Positions 35,920 through 44,004 of a DNA stretch of 64,000 bases are shown here, one piece after another (the first letter of the stretch is position 1; every line of letters begins with the position of its first letter). Under the pieces are notes generated by a model. It was not told the DNA's origin. It ran no database searches and was given only the letters and a program-made list of their open reading frames with translations. The translations under genes and the position numbers were made by a program. The stretch comes from CAVYGM01 sp963768025 (GTDB taxonomy: Bacteria > Bacteroidota > Bacteroidia > Cytophagales > Spirosomataceae): assembly GCA_963768025.1 (NCBI GenBank), contig CAVYGM010000009.1:115213-179212 (forward strand). The letters are read 5' to 3'.

Positions 35920-38301
35920 ATGGGATTTTGGCATAATTTATCCAGATTCATCCTCAACAATCGTGCAGCACTGGTAGCCCTTGTCTTGCTCTCAACGGCT
36001 TATATGGGGTACCGGGCCTCCAACATTCGCCTTTCTTACGAACTTGCCCGCATACTCCCGGTCGAAGACAGGAATTATCAACTCTACGAAGAGTTCAGGG
36101 CCCGCTACGGCGAGGATGGCAATGTGATGGTGATCGGGATAGAAACCGACAGCATGTTTGCCAAGGATCTGTTTAACGATTGGTACGAGCTGGGTGTGCA
36201 AGTGAAGCAAATTGACGGAATAAAGCAAGTGCTTTCCAATGCGAATCTGTTTGATATTGAGCGCAATGACAGCCTCAAGCGCTTCGACTTCGTACCCTTA
36301 TTTTCCCAAAAACCAACTACGCAGGCGGAAGTGGATTCCATCAAGGCCCGCATCGGCAACCTGCCGTTTTATCGTGGGTTTGTGATCAGCGACGATGGCC
36401 GGGCCCACCTTATGGCCGTCACCTTTGATCAGAAAAAGCTAAACAGCAAGAGCCGGATTTCCATCGCCAACGAAATCAAAGACAAGGCTCTGGCCTTTGG
36501 GGATAAGCATTCGCTTACCGTACATCTGTCGGGCATGCCCTACATCCGCACCGAGTTCATGAGCAAGGTAAGTAAGGAAATGGGCCTGTTTATGGCCCTG
36601 GCCTTCGGGGTTACAGCCTTTATTCTCTTGCTGTTTTTCCGTTCGATCCTGGTATCCCTGGCGTCGGCGTTTGTGGTGGGGTTAGGCGTGGTGTGGTCGT
36701 TGGGGCTGATCTCCTCTTTTGGCTATCAGATATCCCTGTTGTCGGGTCTTATCCCACCTCTACTGATTGTGATCGGTATTCCCAACGCGATCTTTCTCCT
36801 CAACCGCTACCAGCAGGAATTGGCCCTGAGTGGTGACAAAATGGAAGCGCTGCGCCTCTCCATCGAAAAGAGCAGCGAGACTACCTTCTGGGCCAATGTA
36901 ACGACGGCCATCGGGTTTGGGGTCTTTTACCTGACGGGTAGCCCGTTACTGACCGAGTTCGGGCTGGTGGCTTCCCTCTGTGTCATGATTACTTATGCTT
37001 TTTCCATGATCATGATTCCGATCATTTTCAGCGTATTGCCTACCCCTACCCCCCGGCAAATGATGCACCTGGAAGGCAAGCGGATCAACGCGTTTCTGGG
37101 CCTGGTAGGGCAGTGGGTCCACACCCATCGTCCGATTATATATACCAGCGTAGCCGTGGTAACGGCCGTTTCGATCTACGGGATTACTAAAATTACGGCC
37201 GTGGGGTACGTGGTGGACGACCTCCCCCAAAATGACCCCGTGTATGCCGACTTGAAGTTTTTTGAAAAACATTTCAAAGGAGTCATGCCTTTCGAAGTGA
37301 CCATCGATACCGGACGCCCCGGAGGAGTACTTGACCCTGGCACCCTAACCAAAATTCGGGTAATGCAGCGCGAGTTTGCCAAGTATCCCGAAATCACCAA
37401 GCCGCTCTCGCTGGTAGAGGCGATCAAGTTTTTTTACCAGTCGTACCGGGGCGGTGACCCGAAGTACTTCCGCATGCCCGGCGCCCTGGAACTGAACAAA
37501 CTCGCGAGCTATGCTTCCACCTTCAAAGGCAAGGAGAGCCGGTTTGGGGGCTTTATGGATAGCACCCGGCGCTATACCCGCGTCAGTTTTCAGATTGGCG
37601 ACGTAGGTACCCGGCGAATCAACGAACTCTACGGTCAGCTACAACCTAAAATTGATAGTATCTTTAACTACGACGCCACGCAGGAGCAGTGGCAGCCAAA
37701 GGAAGAGCGGATAGAAGCAAGCCTGACCGGCAACAGTGTGGTATTCACCAAAGGAAACGAGTACCTACTCAAAAACCTGGTGGAAAGCACCGGGCTGGCT
37801 ATTGTCCTTATTTCGCTCATTATGGTGTTCCTGTTCGGGAATTTCCGCATGATTGCCATCGCGGTTATTCCTAGTACCGTACCTCTGCTGATCACGGCAG
37901 GAATTATGGGCTTTTTGGATATTCACCTCAAACCTTCTACTACGCTTATTTTTAGCATTGCCTTTGGCCTGTCTTCGGATGGAACCATCTATTTTTTGAC
38001 CAAGTATAAGGACGAGCTACGCAAGGGCAGTGGAAGCATCGCCGAGGCCGTAGCGCGCACCATTCAGTCATCGGGCATCAGCATGTTCTATACGGCCATG
38101 ATCCTCTTTGCGGGCTTCTCCATCTTTGCGGCCTCTACCTTCCAGGGTACCGTGGTGCTGGGCATATTGGTTTCCATCACCCTTTTGATGGGTATGGCTT
38201 CCAACCTCATCCTGCTACCTGCCTTTCTGATGTCGCTGGATAAACGGAACCAGAAAAAGCAGGCGCTGAAACAGGCAGCGGTGGGGAGCGGCGGGGTGTA
38301 G
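35920..38301 (+). CDS. RND-superfamily (MMPL-like) membrane exporter
   Basis: 793 residues with the two-fold repeat of RND proteins: a first helix, a large periplasmic loop, five helices (ALAFGVTAFILLLFFRSILV, SLLSGLIPPLLIVIGIPNAI), then the same order again (AIVLISLIMVFLFGNFRMIA, STTLIFSIAFGLSSDGTIYF). The sequence GIPNAIFLLNRYQQEL and the internal Asp in GLSSDGTIYFLTKYKDEL mark the COG1033-type exporter family, which moves lipids or hydrophobic molecules rather than drugs. No adaptor or outer-membrane partner is adjacent. TAACTTTG at 35844-35851 could be its -7 element. Confidence 0.85.
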   Translation: MGFWHNLSRFILNNRAALVALVLLSTAYMGYRASNIRLSYELARILPVEDRNYQLYEEFRARYGEDGNVMVIGIETDSMFAKDLFNDWYELGVQVKQIDGIKQVLSNANLFDIERNDSLKRFDFVPLFSQKPTTQAEVDSIKARIGNLPFYRGFVISDDGRAHLMAVTFDQKKLNSKSRISIANEIKDKALAFGDKHSLTVHLSGMPYIRTEFMSKVSKEMGLFMALAFGVTAFILLLFFRSILVSLASAFVVGLGVVWSLGLISSFGYQISLLSGLIPPLLIVIGIPNAIFLLNRYQQELALSGDKMEALRLSIEKSSETTFWANVTTAIGFGVFYLTGSPLLTEFGLVASLCVMITYAFSMIMIPIIFSVLPTPTPRQMMHLEGKRINAFLGLVGQWVHTHRPIIYTSVAVVTAVSIYGITKITAVGYVVDDLPQNDPVYADLKFFEKHFKGVMPFEVTIDTGRPGGVLDPGTLTKIRVMQREFAKYPEITKPLSLVEAIKFFYQSYRGGDPKYFRMPGALELNKLASYASTFKGKESRFGGFMDSTRRYTRVSFQIGDVGTRRINELYGQLQPKIDSIFNYDATQEQWQPKEERIEASLTGNSVVFTKGNEYLLKNLVESTGLAIVLISLIMVFLFGNFRMIAIAVIPSTVPLLITAGIMGFLDIHLKPSTTLIFSIAFGLSSDGTIYFLTKYKDELRKGSGSIAEAVARTIQSSGISMFYTAMILFAGFSIFAASTFQGTVVLGILVSITLLMGMASNLILLPAFLMSLDKRNQKKQALKQAAVGSGGV

Positions 38302-38359
38302 CGCCTTTTCTTGAAAGTGGTGAAGTAAGGTACTTTCGATTGGGAACCGCCTTGTAGTC

Positions 38360-38572
38360 TTACTTCTTCGTTAGCTCCGACTCTGATTTCAGTACCTCAT
38401 CCCCGTCCTCCTGCTTAATGAGGTAGGCGGGCTCGTCGTCGGTCGCGTTACGGGTTATTTCGCTGCCTTTGATGGTGCGTGTTACCTTGGTTGTGAATTT
38501 TTCCTGCACTTTTCCCGTGGCGGTACCCTGTCCCCAGTTCCACTCCACCCGGTCGTCTTTCTGGTAGCTCAT
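38360..38572 (-). CDS. DUF2945 (HVA1/TUDOR-like) domain protein
   Basis: 70 residues from the Met of MSYQKDDRVEWNWGQGTATG. The whole protein is one small beta-barrel: VEWNWGQGTATGKVQEKFTT, KVTRTIKGSEITRNATDDEP, AYLIKQEDGDEVLKSESEL. This is the DUF2945/HVA1 family. The name comes from a fungal protein; the bacterial role is unknown. It is followed on the minus strand by nothing close, and preceded by the 38673-39035 gene with a hairpin between. Confidence 0.85.
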   Translation of the reverse strand: MSYQKDDRVEWNWGQGTATGKVQEKFTTKVTRTIKGSEITRNATDDEPAYLIKQEDGDEVLKSESELTKK

Positions 38573-38606
38573 TAGTTCTATTTTTTGGTAAAAAATCAAA
38601 CGGTTA

Positions 38607-38646
38607 AAAATGAGCGTTCGGACACCTGGTTGGATGTCCGAACGCT
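38607..38646 (-). terminator. hairpin terminator between two minus-strand genes
   Basis: AGCGTTCGGACA pairs with TGTCCGAACGCT (12 bp, 10-nt loop). On the minus strand it is followed by CATTTTTAACC, a short T-run. Confidence 0.78.
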
Positions 38647-38672
38647 TGCTGGAATACGGAAAAAATCTGTAC

Positions 38673-39035
38673 CTAGCTGGCCAGGAAATTTACCGCCTGC
38701 TTTAAAGTCCGCTCATTGTTCGTGACAGGATCGGTGTAGGAGCGTTCGCCTACCTCGATCATCAGTTCCTTATCCAGTAGCTGTTTGGTATCCAATTCCT
38801 TTCCTGCTTCTGCCTCAATGCCCGCTGCCTCAAATAGACCGATGATGGCCGGCATACCCGCTTCCGATTGATAGAAGCGGTGCGAAACGTAGCCCTCTTC
38901 GTTCTCAAACCGTACCGCAAAAAACGGGATACCCTTGTTCTCGCTGCTGCCTTCCTCGATGTCGGTGATCGTGACCTGCTGCTGGCCGTCGGCGAGCAGC
39001 GTCTTTTCCTGGCCTTTCTCTACTGCAATTTTCAT
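38673..39035 (-). CDS. conserved hypothetical protein
   Basis: 120 residues from the Met of MKIAVEKGQEKTLLADGQQQ; the longer open frame upstream encodes an unlikely hydrophobic leader. Visible strands: VTITDIEEGSSENKGIPFFA, VRFENEEGYVSHRFYQSEA, GMPAIIGLFEAAGIEAEAG, then ELMIEVGERSYTDPVTNNE. It has the feel of an OB- or phage-type single-domain protein (an alignment with DUF669 would be worth trying), but I do not recognise it with certainty. No signal peptide. Its neighbours are small stress-type proteins. Confidence 0.6.
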   Translation of the reverse strand: MKIAVEKGQEKTLLADGQQQVTITDIEEGSSENKGIPFFAVRFENEEGYVSHRFYQSEAGMPAIIGLFEAAGIEAEAGKELDTKQLLDKELMIEVGERSYTDPVTNNERTLKQAVNFLAS

Positions 39036-39188
39036 AGGTTCTAGCTTATGTTTTATTTGTATTATAATTAGGGGTAAAATATATTTTAATTGTAATATAA
39101 ACATCGTGCCAGGCAGGTGTGTCGCACGACTGGCTGGCATAGGTTTTATTCCTTATTGTTCTTTTCAACATTCTAAAAATCAATTATC

Positions 39189-39713
39189 ATGCAAGATTCC
39201 CGCCACGACGAAGACGGCCACATCCAGAACCTCTCGGGCACCGAAGCCGTTGAGAAACTGCAAGATCTGGCCGAAGGCATTTGTATGTTTACCACCTTCA
39301 CCGACACGCGCCCCGCCCCGAGCCGCCCGATGGCTTTGCAGGGCGTAGAGGACGACGGCGCACTCTACTTTTTCAGCACGGCCTCTTCTAACAAAAATAA
39401 GGAACTAGCCGCCGATCCGGGTGTGCAGCTTTTTTTCTGCAAAGAAGGTTCATCCGAGTACCTGAGTATCTACGGCAAGGCTACCGTCTCCCGCGACCGG
39501 GAGAAAATTGAGAAGTACTGGAATTCTTTCATCAAAGTGTGGTTCCAGGGTGGAAAAGACGACCCCGCCCTGACCGTAATCCGGGTGGAACCGGAGGACA
39601 TCCGCTACTGGGATACCAAGCACAACCGCATGGTTTCGTTCCTGAAAATGGCCGCTTCGCTGGCTACCGGCAAAACGATGGACGATGGCGTGGAGGGGCA
39701 ATTAAGCGTATAG
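39189..39713 (+). CDS. pyridoxamine 5'-phosphate oxidase family protein (general stress protein 26-like)
   Basis: 174 residues with the split-barrel flavin/PLP-binding fold: LAEGICMFTTFTDTRPAPSR, PMALQGVEDDGALYFFSTAS, SNKNKELAADPGVQLFFCKE, SSEYLSIYGKATVSRDREKI, YWNSFIKVWFQGGKDDPAL. This order matches the general stress protein 26 branch, which binds FMN or F420-like cofactors; the substrate is unknown. It diverges from the 38673-39035 gene, with 153 bases between them. Confidence 0.85.
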   Translation: MQDSRHDEDGHIQNLSGTEAVEKLQDLAEGICMFTTFTDTRPAPSRPMALQGVEDDGALYFFSTASSNKNKELAADPGVQLFFCKEGSSEYLSIYGKATVSRDREKIEKYWNSFIKVWFQGGKDDPALTVIRVEPEDIRYWDTKHNRMVSFLKMAASLATGKTMDDGVEGQLSV

Positions 39714-39871
39714 ATTTCTGCCGACTGAGTTAAGAGGAGCGCAAAATTGCTTTTTGTGCTCCCTTTTTATGAGAAAACGTTCGGAAAAAGTGCATTCGGG
39801 TGGGGTACCACCAAGCTCATCCTGAAAATATATTTTCCCTTTTTTGATTTTCCGATTGAAAAATATATTTA

Positions 39872-39893
39872 CTTTGAACCTCAAAGTACTTTG
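39872..39893 (+). promoter_or_regulatory. palindromic operator, copy 1
   Basis: CTTTGAACCTCAAAGTACTT continues to TTG, containing the perfect 12-bp palindrome CAAAGTACTTTG (39882-39893). It ends 2 bases before the ATG of the next gene. The same pattern occurs before the DUF4153 gene. It is likely bound by the winged-helix regulator encoded between them. Confidence 0.7.
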
Positions 39894-39895
39894 TT

Positions 39896-40528
39896 ATGAT
39901 ACAACAAGACGAACAACTCCAAACCCTGCACGAAATCCGGAGTATTATGGACCGAAGTACCCGCTTCCAGTCCCTGAGTGGGCTGTCGGGTATTTTTGTG
40001 GGTTTCATAGCCCTGGCTGGTGCGGGGGCGTGTCAGTGGTACCTGGCGGTGCACGGGATGAGCTATGCCGATGTATATTCGGCGACGCTGCCGGACGCAG
40101 CAGCCTGGTTTTTGGCGGCTACGGCGGCGGCGGTTTTTGTGCTGGCGGCTGGCTCCGCGCTCTACTTTACAATCCTCAAAGGTCGAAAAGCCCGGCAGTC
40201 GGTTTGGACTAGTCAGGCAAAGCGGTTGTTAACCAACTTTTGTTTACCACTGGCGGTGGGCGGAGCGTTTTGCGCGGCGTTGCTTTTCCACGGCAATGGG
40301 TACCTGGTAGCCCCGGCCATGCTTATTTTTTACGGTCTGTCGCTGGTCAATGCCAGCAAGTACACCTACATTGACCTCTGGTCCCTGGGGGTATGTGAGC
40401 TGGTGTTAGGGCTGGTCGGTTGCTTTGTGGTAGCATACGGCCTGCTGGTATGGGCGTTGGGGTTTGGCCTGTTGCATATCCTGTATGGAGGCATTATGTA
40501 CTATAAATACGAAAAGAAAAACGACTGA
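39896..40528 (+). CDS. membrane protein paired with a winged-helix regulator
   Basis: 210 residues, family not named. The first 30 residues are soluble (QDEQLQTLHEIRSIMDRSTR), then come about six membrane helices (GLSGIFVGFIALAGAGACQ, AAWFLAATAAAVFVLAAGSA, LCLPLAVGG-type, SLGVCELVLGLVGCFVVAYG, LLVWALGFGLLHILYGGIMY). The C-terminus is YYKYEKKND. Two-gene units of such a protein followed by a small wHTH regulator are frequent in Bacteroidota; the role is unknown. The operator palindrome is nearly touching the start codon, so binding there should block translation or transcription strongly. Confidence 0.65.
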   Translation: MIQQDEQLQTLHEIRSIMDRSTRFQSLSGLSGIFVGFIALAGAGACQWYLAVHGMSYADVYSATLPDAAAWFLAATAAAVFVLAAGSALYFTILKGRKARQSVWTSQAKRLLTNFCLPLAVGGAFCAALLFHGNGYLVAPAMLIFYGLSLVNASKYTYIDLWSLGVCELVLGLVGCFVVAYGLLVWALGFGLLHILYGGIMYYKYEKKND

Positions 40529-40579
40529 GTTCTGGTTTTTAGGTTAAAATCAGCGAACCAACGAAGGGCGTAGCCACAG

Positions 40580-40894
40580 ATGGAACAAGTAAAGGAATAC
40601 CTGAAAGACATCAATAAGGACTTTGAAAGCCGGGCCCGGCTCGGCATTATGTCGGTGCTGATGGTGGAGGATGGCGTGGACTTTACCTTTCTGAAAGAAA
40701 CTCTGCAACTCACCGACGGCAATCTGGCGAGCCACCTGCGCGCCCTGGAAGATGCGGCCTACCTGAGCGTGGAGAAACAATTTGTGGGCCGGCGGCCCAA
40801 TACCCGCTATACGGCCAGTACCGAAGGTCGGGATGCTTTCAGGCGGCACCTCGACGCGCTGGAACGCCTGATACTGGATAATAGAGCGATATAA
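40580..40894 (+). CDS. winged-helix transcriptional regulator
   Basis: 104 residues, a single winged helix-turn-helix domain of the MarR/ArsR-like HTH_27 type: FESRARLGIMSVLMVEDGVD, FTFLKETLQLTDGNLASHLR (recognition helix), ALEDAAYLSVEKQFVGRRPN, TRYTASTEGRDAFRRHLDAL. Proteins of this kind act as dimers on palindromic sites. It lies between the 39896-40528 membrane protein gene (52-base gap) and the DUF4153 gene, both preceded by CAAAGTACTTTG, so self- and neighbour regulation is the natural reading. No ligand-binding domain is present. Confidence 0.85.
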   Translation: MEQVKEYLKDINKDFESRARLGIMSVLMVEDGVDFTFLKETLQLTDGNLASHLRALEDAAYLSVEKQFVGRRPNTRYTASTEGRDAFRRHLDALERLILDNRAI

Positions 40895-40911
40895 ATTTTT
40901 TTGACCAATAG

Positions 40912-40933
40912 CTTTGAAATACAAAGTACTTTG
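40912..40933 (+). promoter_or_regulatory. palindromic operator, copy 2
   Basis: CTTTGAAATACAAAGTACTT followed by TG, again with CAAAGTACTTTG (40922-40933), 29 bases upstream of the DUF4153 gene. Copies 1 and 2 agree at 19 of 22 positions; all three differences lie in the 3-base spacer. Confidence 0.7.
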
Positions 40934-40962
40934 TAAAATATAACCTTAAATAAACTATACCA

Positions 40963-42207
40963 ATGAAAACCGAGATTCTCTCCAACCTGGACAACCCCCA
41001 CGGGCTTGAAAAACTGTACCGGGACAACAAACCTGCCTTCCGGCGGGAATTCAACGCGCTGTATCCCGAACTCAGGGATACCAACCTGGCCACCTACTGG
41101 CACGAACGGCTCAACTACGACCACGAAAACGTCTTTCCGATCAACCGGGCGGAACTGGTGTTTGTCGCCTTGGCGGCTCTTATCGCGGGGATTTGCGCCA
41201 AGCTACCGGAAATTTTTTCCATCAACGAAGAGTTTTTCTATACACGGAATATCGGGTTTCTGGTCTTTCCCTTTCTGACGGCTTACTTTGTTTGGAAGAA
41301 CAAGCTTTCGGGAAATAAAATCATGATCCTGGCGGGAGTAATGGCGCTGGCAATGGTGTTTATCAATCTGTTGCCTGATAATCCCCAAAGCGACACCCTG
41401 GTCCTGTCCTGCATTCACCTGGGTTTGTTCCTATGGGCCACCACGGGTTTTGCCTTTGTGGGGGAAGAAATCAGCAACTTCCGTAAGCGACTCGGGTACC
41501 TGAGTTATAACGGGGATCTGGTGGTTATCTGTGCGCTTCTCCTGATTTCGGGGGGCATCCTGACGGGCATTACCATCGGGCTTTTTGAACTCATCGGGTA
41601 CCGCATTGAGGAGTACTATTTCAGGTACATCGTGGTGTTCGGCCTCCCAGCCGTGCCGGTGGTGGGCACCGTTCTGACGCAGAATATTCCCGAATTGGTC
41701 CAAAAAGTATCACCCATCATTGCCCGTCTTTTTAGCCCGCTGGTGCTGGTGACCTTGCTGGTGTACCTGGGGGCCATTGTTTTTTCGGGAAAAGACCCTT
41801 ACAACGACCGGGAGTTTCTGATGATTTTTAACGTCCTGCTGGTGGGTGTGATGGCGCTTATCTTTTTCTCGGTGGCCGAGCGGTCCAAAGCTTCCACTAA
41901 TCGTTACGAAATCATGATCCTGTTTCTGTTATCGGCCGTAACGATCCTGGTGAATGGGATAGCCCTGTCGGCGATTATATTCCGTATCTCGGAAGGGGGA
42001 ATTACCCCAAACCGGGCGGCGGTACTGGGTGCCAATATATTAGTACTGATTAATCTAATGCTGGTTACGGGTAAGCTGGTGAAGGTACTAACCCGCGACG
42101 CCGACCTCACCGAAGTAGGCAAAACCATATCGGCCTATCTACCCGTATACTGGATCTGGACCGTAGTCGTGACGTTTATTTTTCCGTTGATTTTTGGGTT
42201 CAGGTAA
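40963..42207 (+). CDS. DUF4153 membrane protein
   Basis: 414 residues. A short soluble N-terminus (LEKLYRDNKPAFRREFNALY, TYWHERLNYDHENVF) is followed by about ten membrane helices (LVFVALAALIAGICAKLPEI, LVVICALLLISGGILTGITI, FNVLLVGVMALIFFSVAERS, ANILVLINLMLVTGKLVKVL). This matches DUF4153, an uncharacterised family. Its promoter carries operator copy 2, so the adjacent winged-helix protein probably controls it. It may work with the two smaller membrane proteins flanking the regulator. Confidence 0.82.
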   Translation: MKTEILSNLDNPHGLEKLYRDNKPAFRREFNALYPELRDTNLATYWHERLNYDHENVFPINRAELVFVALAALIAGICAKLPEIFSINEEFFYTRNIGFLVFPFLTAYFVWKNKLSGNKIMILAGVMALAMVFINLLPDNPQSDTLVLSCIHLGLFLWATTGFAFVGEEISNFRKRLGYLSYNGDLVVICALLLISGGILTGITIGLFELIGYRIEEYYFRYIVVFGLPAVPVVGTVLTQNIPELVQKVSPIIARLFSPLVLVTLLVYLGAIVFSGKDPYNDREFLMIFNVLLVGVMALIFFSVAERSKASTNRYEIMILFLLSAVTILVNGIALSAIIFRISEGGITPNRAAVLGANILVLINLMLVTGKLVKVLTRDADLTEVGKTISAYLPVYWIWTVVVTFIFPLIFGFR

Positions 42208-42292
42208 GTACCGGAGCGGCTCCATATTCAAAATGGTTACCGCTACGATGACCTTGCATTTTCAGAGGAAGAAAAATTCAACATACTGAACT

Positions 42293-42823
42293 ATGCGATA
42301 CAGTAGAAAAAGACGGATAGGAGGGGTCGTCGTCGCGGCGCTTCTGGTACCCTCCCTACTGACGCTGCTTGCCACCTGGCATTGGCGGCCCGGCGCTTTT
42401 GTCCTGGCCATCGTGCTCCTTCTCGGTAGTGCCGGCCTTGGGTACGCCTTGCTTGCAAAACAGAAATTGAGCAATAAAACCTACCGATTTGCCGTCGGGT
42501 TGGCCGTGGCGGCCGTGTTCGTCCTCGTGTGGATGAATGCTGCCGTTGGCGGCATTCTGGGGGATAACCCCGCCAACATGATGTATTTCGGAGTGCTGCT
42601 GATCGGGCTAATGGGGGCCAGCGTTGCTCGCTTGGAGCCACTGGGAATGTCGCACGCGTTGTATGCGACGGCGTTTGCCATGGCGCTAGTCCCTATGGTG
42701 GCCTGGATTATCGGCACGCCCGCATTTGCCAACGGGGTGGTGGCGGTGGTTGGCCTACATGCCTTCTTTGCCCTGCTGTTCGTGGGATCGGCTCTGCTGT
42801 TTCGACGCGCGAGTACAAACTAG
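42293..42823 (+). CDS. hypothetical integral membrane protein
   Basis: 176 residues with four to five hydrophobic helices: VVVAALLVPSLLTLLATWHW, AFVLAIVLLLGSAGLGYALL, FAVGLAVAAVFVLVWMNAAV, MYFGVLLIGLMGASVARLEP, VVAVVGLHAFFALLFVGSAL. It opens with basic MRYSRKRRIG. Family not recognised; conserved GDNPANMMYFGVLLIG is the most distinctive stretch. It may be the distal gene of the DUF4153 unit (85-base gap). Confidence 0.6.
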   Translation: MRYSRKRRIGGVVVAALLVPSLLTLLATWHWRPGAFVLAIVLLLGSAGLGYALLAKQKLSNKTYRFAVGLAVAAVFVLVWMNAAVGGILGDNPANMMYFGVLLIGLMGASVARLEPLGMSHALYATAFAMALVPMVAWIIGTPAFANGVVAVVGLHAFFALLFVGSALLFRRASTN

Positions 42824-42936
42824 GTTGCATCTGGGCATGTACTTCAGGCATCCTATTTTTAGGAATTTACTCGCTGGTTCAGTCTTTCATTCTGATTTAC
42901 CAGGAAAATTTTCCTAAACTCTAAAAAAATATTGCA

Positions 42937-43365
42937 ATGGATGATCCCTATGATTTGAATCGTTTTGTGGCCGCTCAGGAGAATGCGTACGAAACCGCCC
43001 TGCGGGAAATCCGCAACGGCCGGAAACAAACCCACTGGATGTGGTTCATTTTTCCCCAAATTGTTGGCTTAGGCCGAACCGGAGTATCCAAGACCTACGC
43101 CATCAAGAGCCGGGAAGAAGCGGTAGCATACCTGAACCACCCCACACTCGGCGCGCGATTACGGGAGGCTTCCCAGGCTTTGCTTACCGTGGAGGACCAA
43201 TCGGCCACCGACATTTTCGGGACGCCGGACGATCTGAAGCTGAGGTCCAGCATGACCTTGTTCAAATCGGTCAGTGTCGATAATCAGGTTTTTCTGGACG
43301 TGCTCGAACGCTATTACGAGGGGCTGGAAGACCCGGAAACTTTTCGGATTTTGAGTGAGATGTAG
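42937..43365 (+). CDS. DUF1810 domain protein
   Basis: 142 residues. The signatures are LNRFVAAQENAYETALREIR, NGRKQTHWMWFIFPQIVGLG and FGTPDDLKLRSSMTLFKSV, diagnostic for DUF1810. The family is cytoplasmic, all-helical and uncharacterised. No strong operon partner. Confidence 0.9.
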   Translation: MDDPYDLNRFVAAQENAYETALREIRNGRKQTHWMWFIFPQIVGLGRTGVSKTYAIKSREEAVAYLNHPTLGARLREASQALLTVEDQSATDIFGTPDDLKLRSSMTLFKSVSVDNQVFLDVLERYYEGLEDPETFRILSEM

Positions 43366-43431
43366 GGGAGGAAAGGATGGTTTTTCATCCAATCTTAACA
43401 TGCATCAATAAAGTTTATGCCCGATAGGCTG

Positions 43432-43854
43432 CTATTGTTTTAGCAATTGCCGGACTTTAATCCAGAACATAAAGGTAGGGAAAGTAGGCTTCTCCGCCAG
43501 ACTGGAGAAAGCGAGTAGGTTTTCGACAAAGGCCGTTTTGCCAATACCTTGGGCATCCTCCGCGCTAAGCTCTTGGAAGGCCATATTCCAATCATAGAAT
43601 ACCCGTTCTGTCTTGGTTCCTTCGGACAACAGGATGATATCAGTATGCCGGTTATCCCGGCTAATTTTTGAATACAGCTGTTGCAGGGTTTCCTTATCCC
43701 CTTCCAGAATCTGAATGAATTCCTGATTGTGATACAAAAGGCAACCCGTTATGTCGTTTTTTGAGTTGAAATGGTTCGCCTTTTCCAAAATATCCGATAT
43801 GTCTTCTTCACGTATATTTGGGATGGCCGTCGAACAGTAGGTGATCTCGTACAT
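43432..43854 (-). CDS. BLUF-domain blue-light photoreceptor
   Basis: 140 residues, essentially one BLUF domain that binds FAD. The essential residues are at the expected spacing: Tyr6 (EITYCSTA), Asn30 (ANHFNSKNDITGCLLY) and Gln48 (EFIQILEGD), matching the Tyr21/Asn45/Gln63 set of AppA (intervals 24 and 42). Also present: LYSKISRDNRHTDIILLSEG. A C-terminal helix of about 35 residues follows, with no output domain, so it is a short stand-alone type that would signal through partners. No partner is evident next door; the PQQ dehydrogenase is downstream on the same strand. Confidence 0.92.
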   Translation of the reverse strand: MYEITYCSTAIPNIREEDISDILEKANHFNSKNDITGCLLYHNQEFIQILEGDKETLQQLYSKISRDNRHTDIILLSEGTKTERVFYDWNMAFQELSAEDAQGIGKTAFVENLLAFSSLAEKPTFPTFMFWIKVRQLLKQ

Positions 43855-44004
43855 GGCAGATTCTTGTTTGCTGATTAAAAAGAGCTTACAAAAATAGGAA
43901 TCCTCTTCAAATATTCATTTTTCTACTACACACTCTTGCCTAACTCTAAGCTTCAAGGTGCTGAAAATAAGAAGTATAGACCCAGTCTTTAATTGCCAAA
44001 AAAC

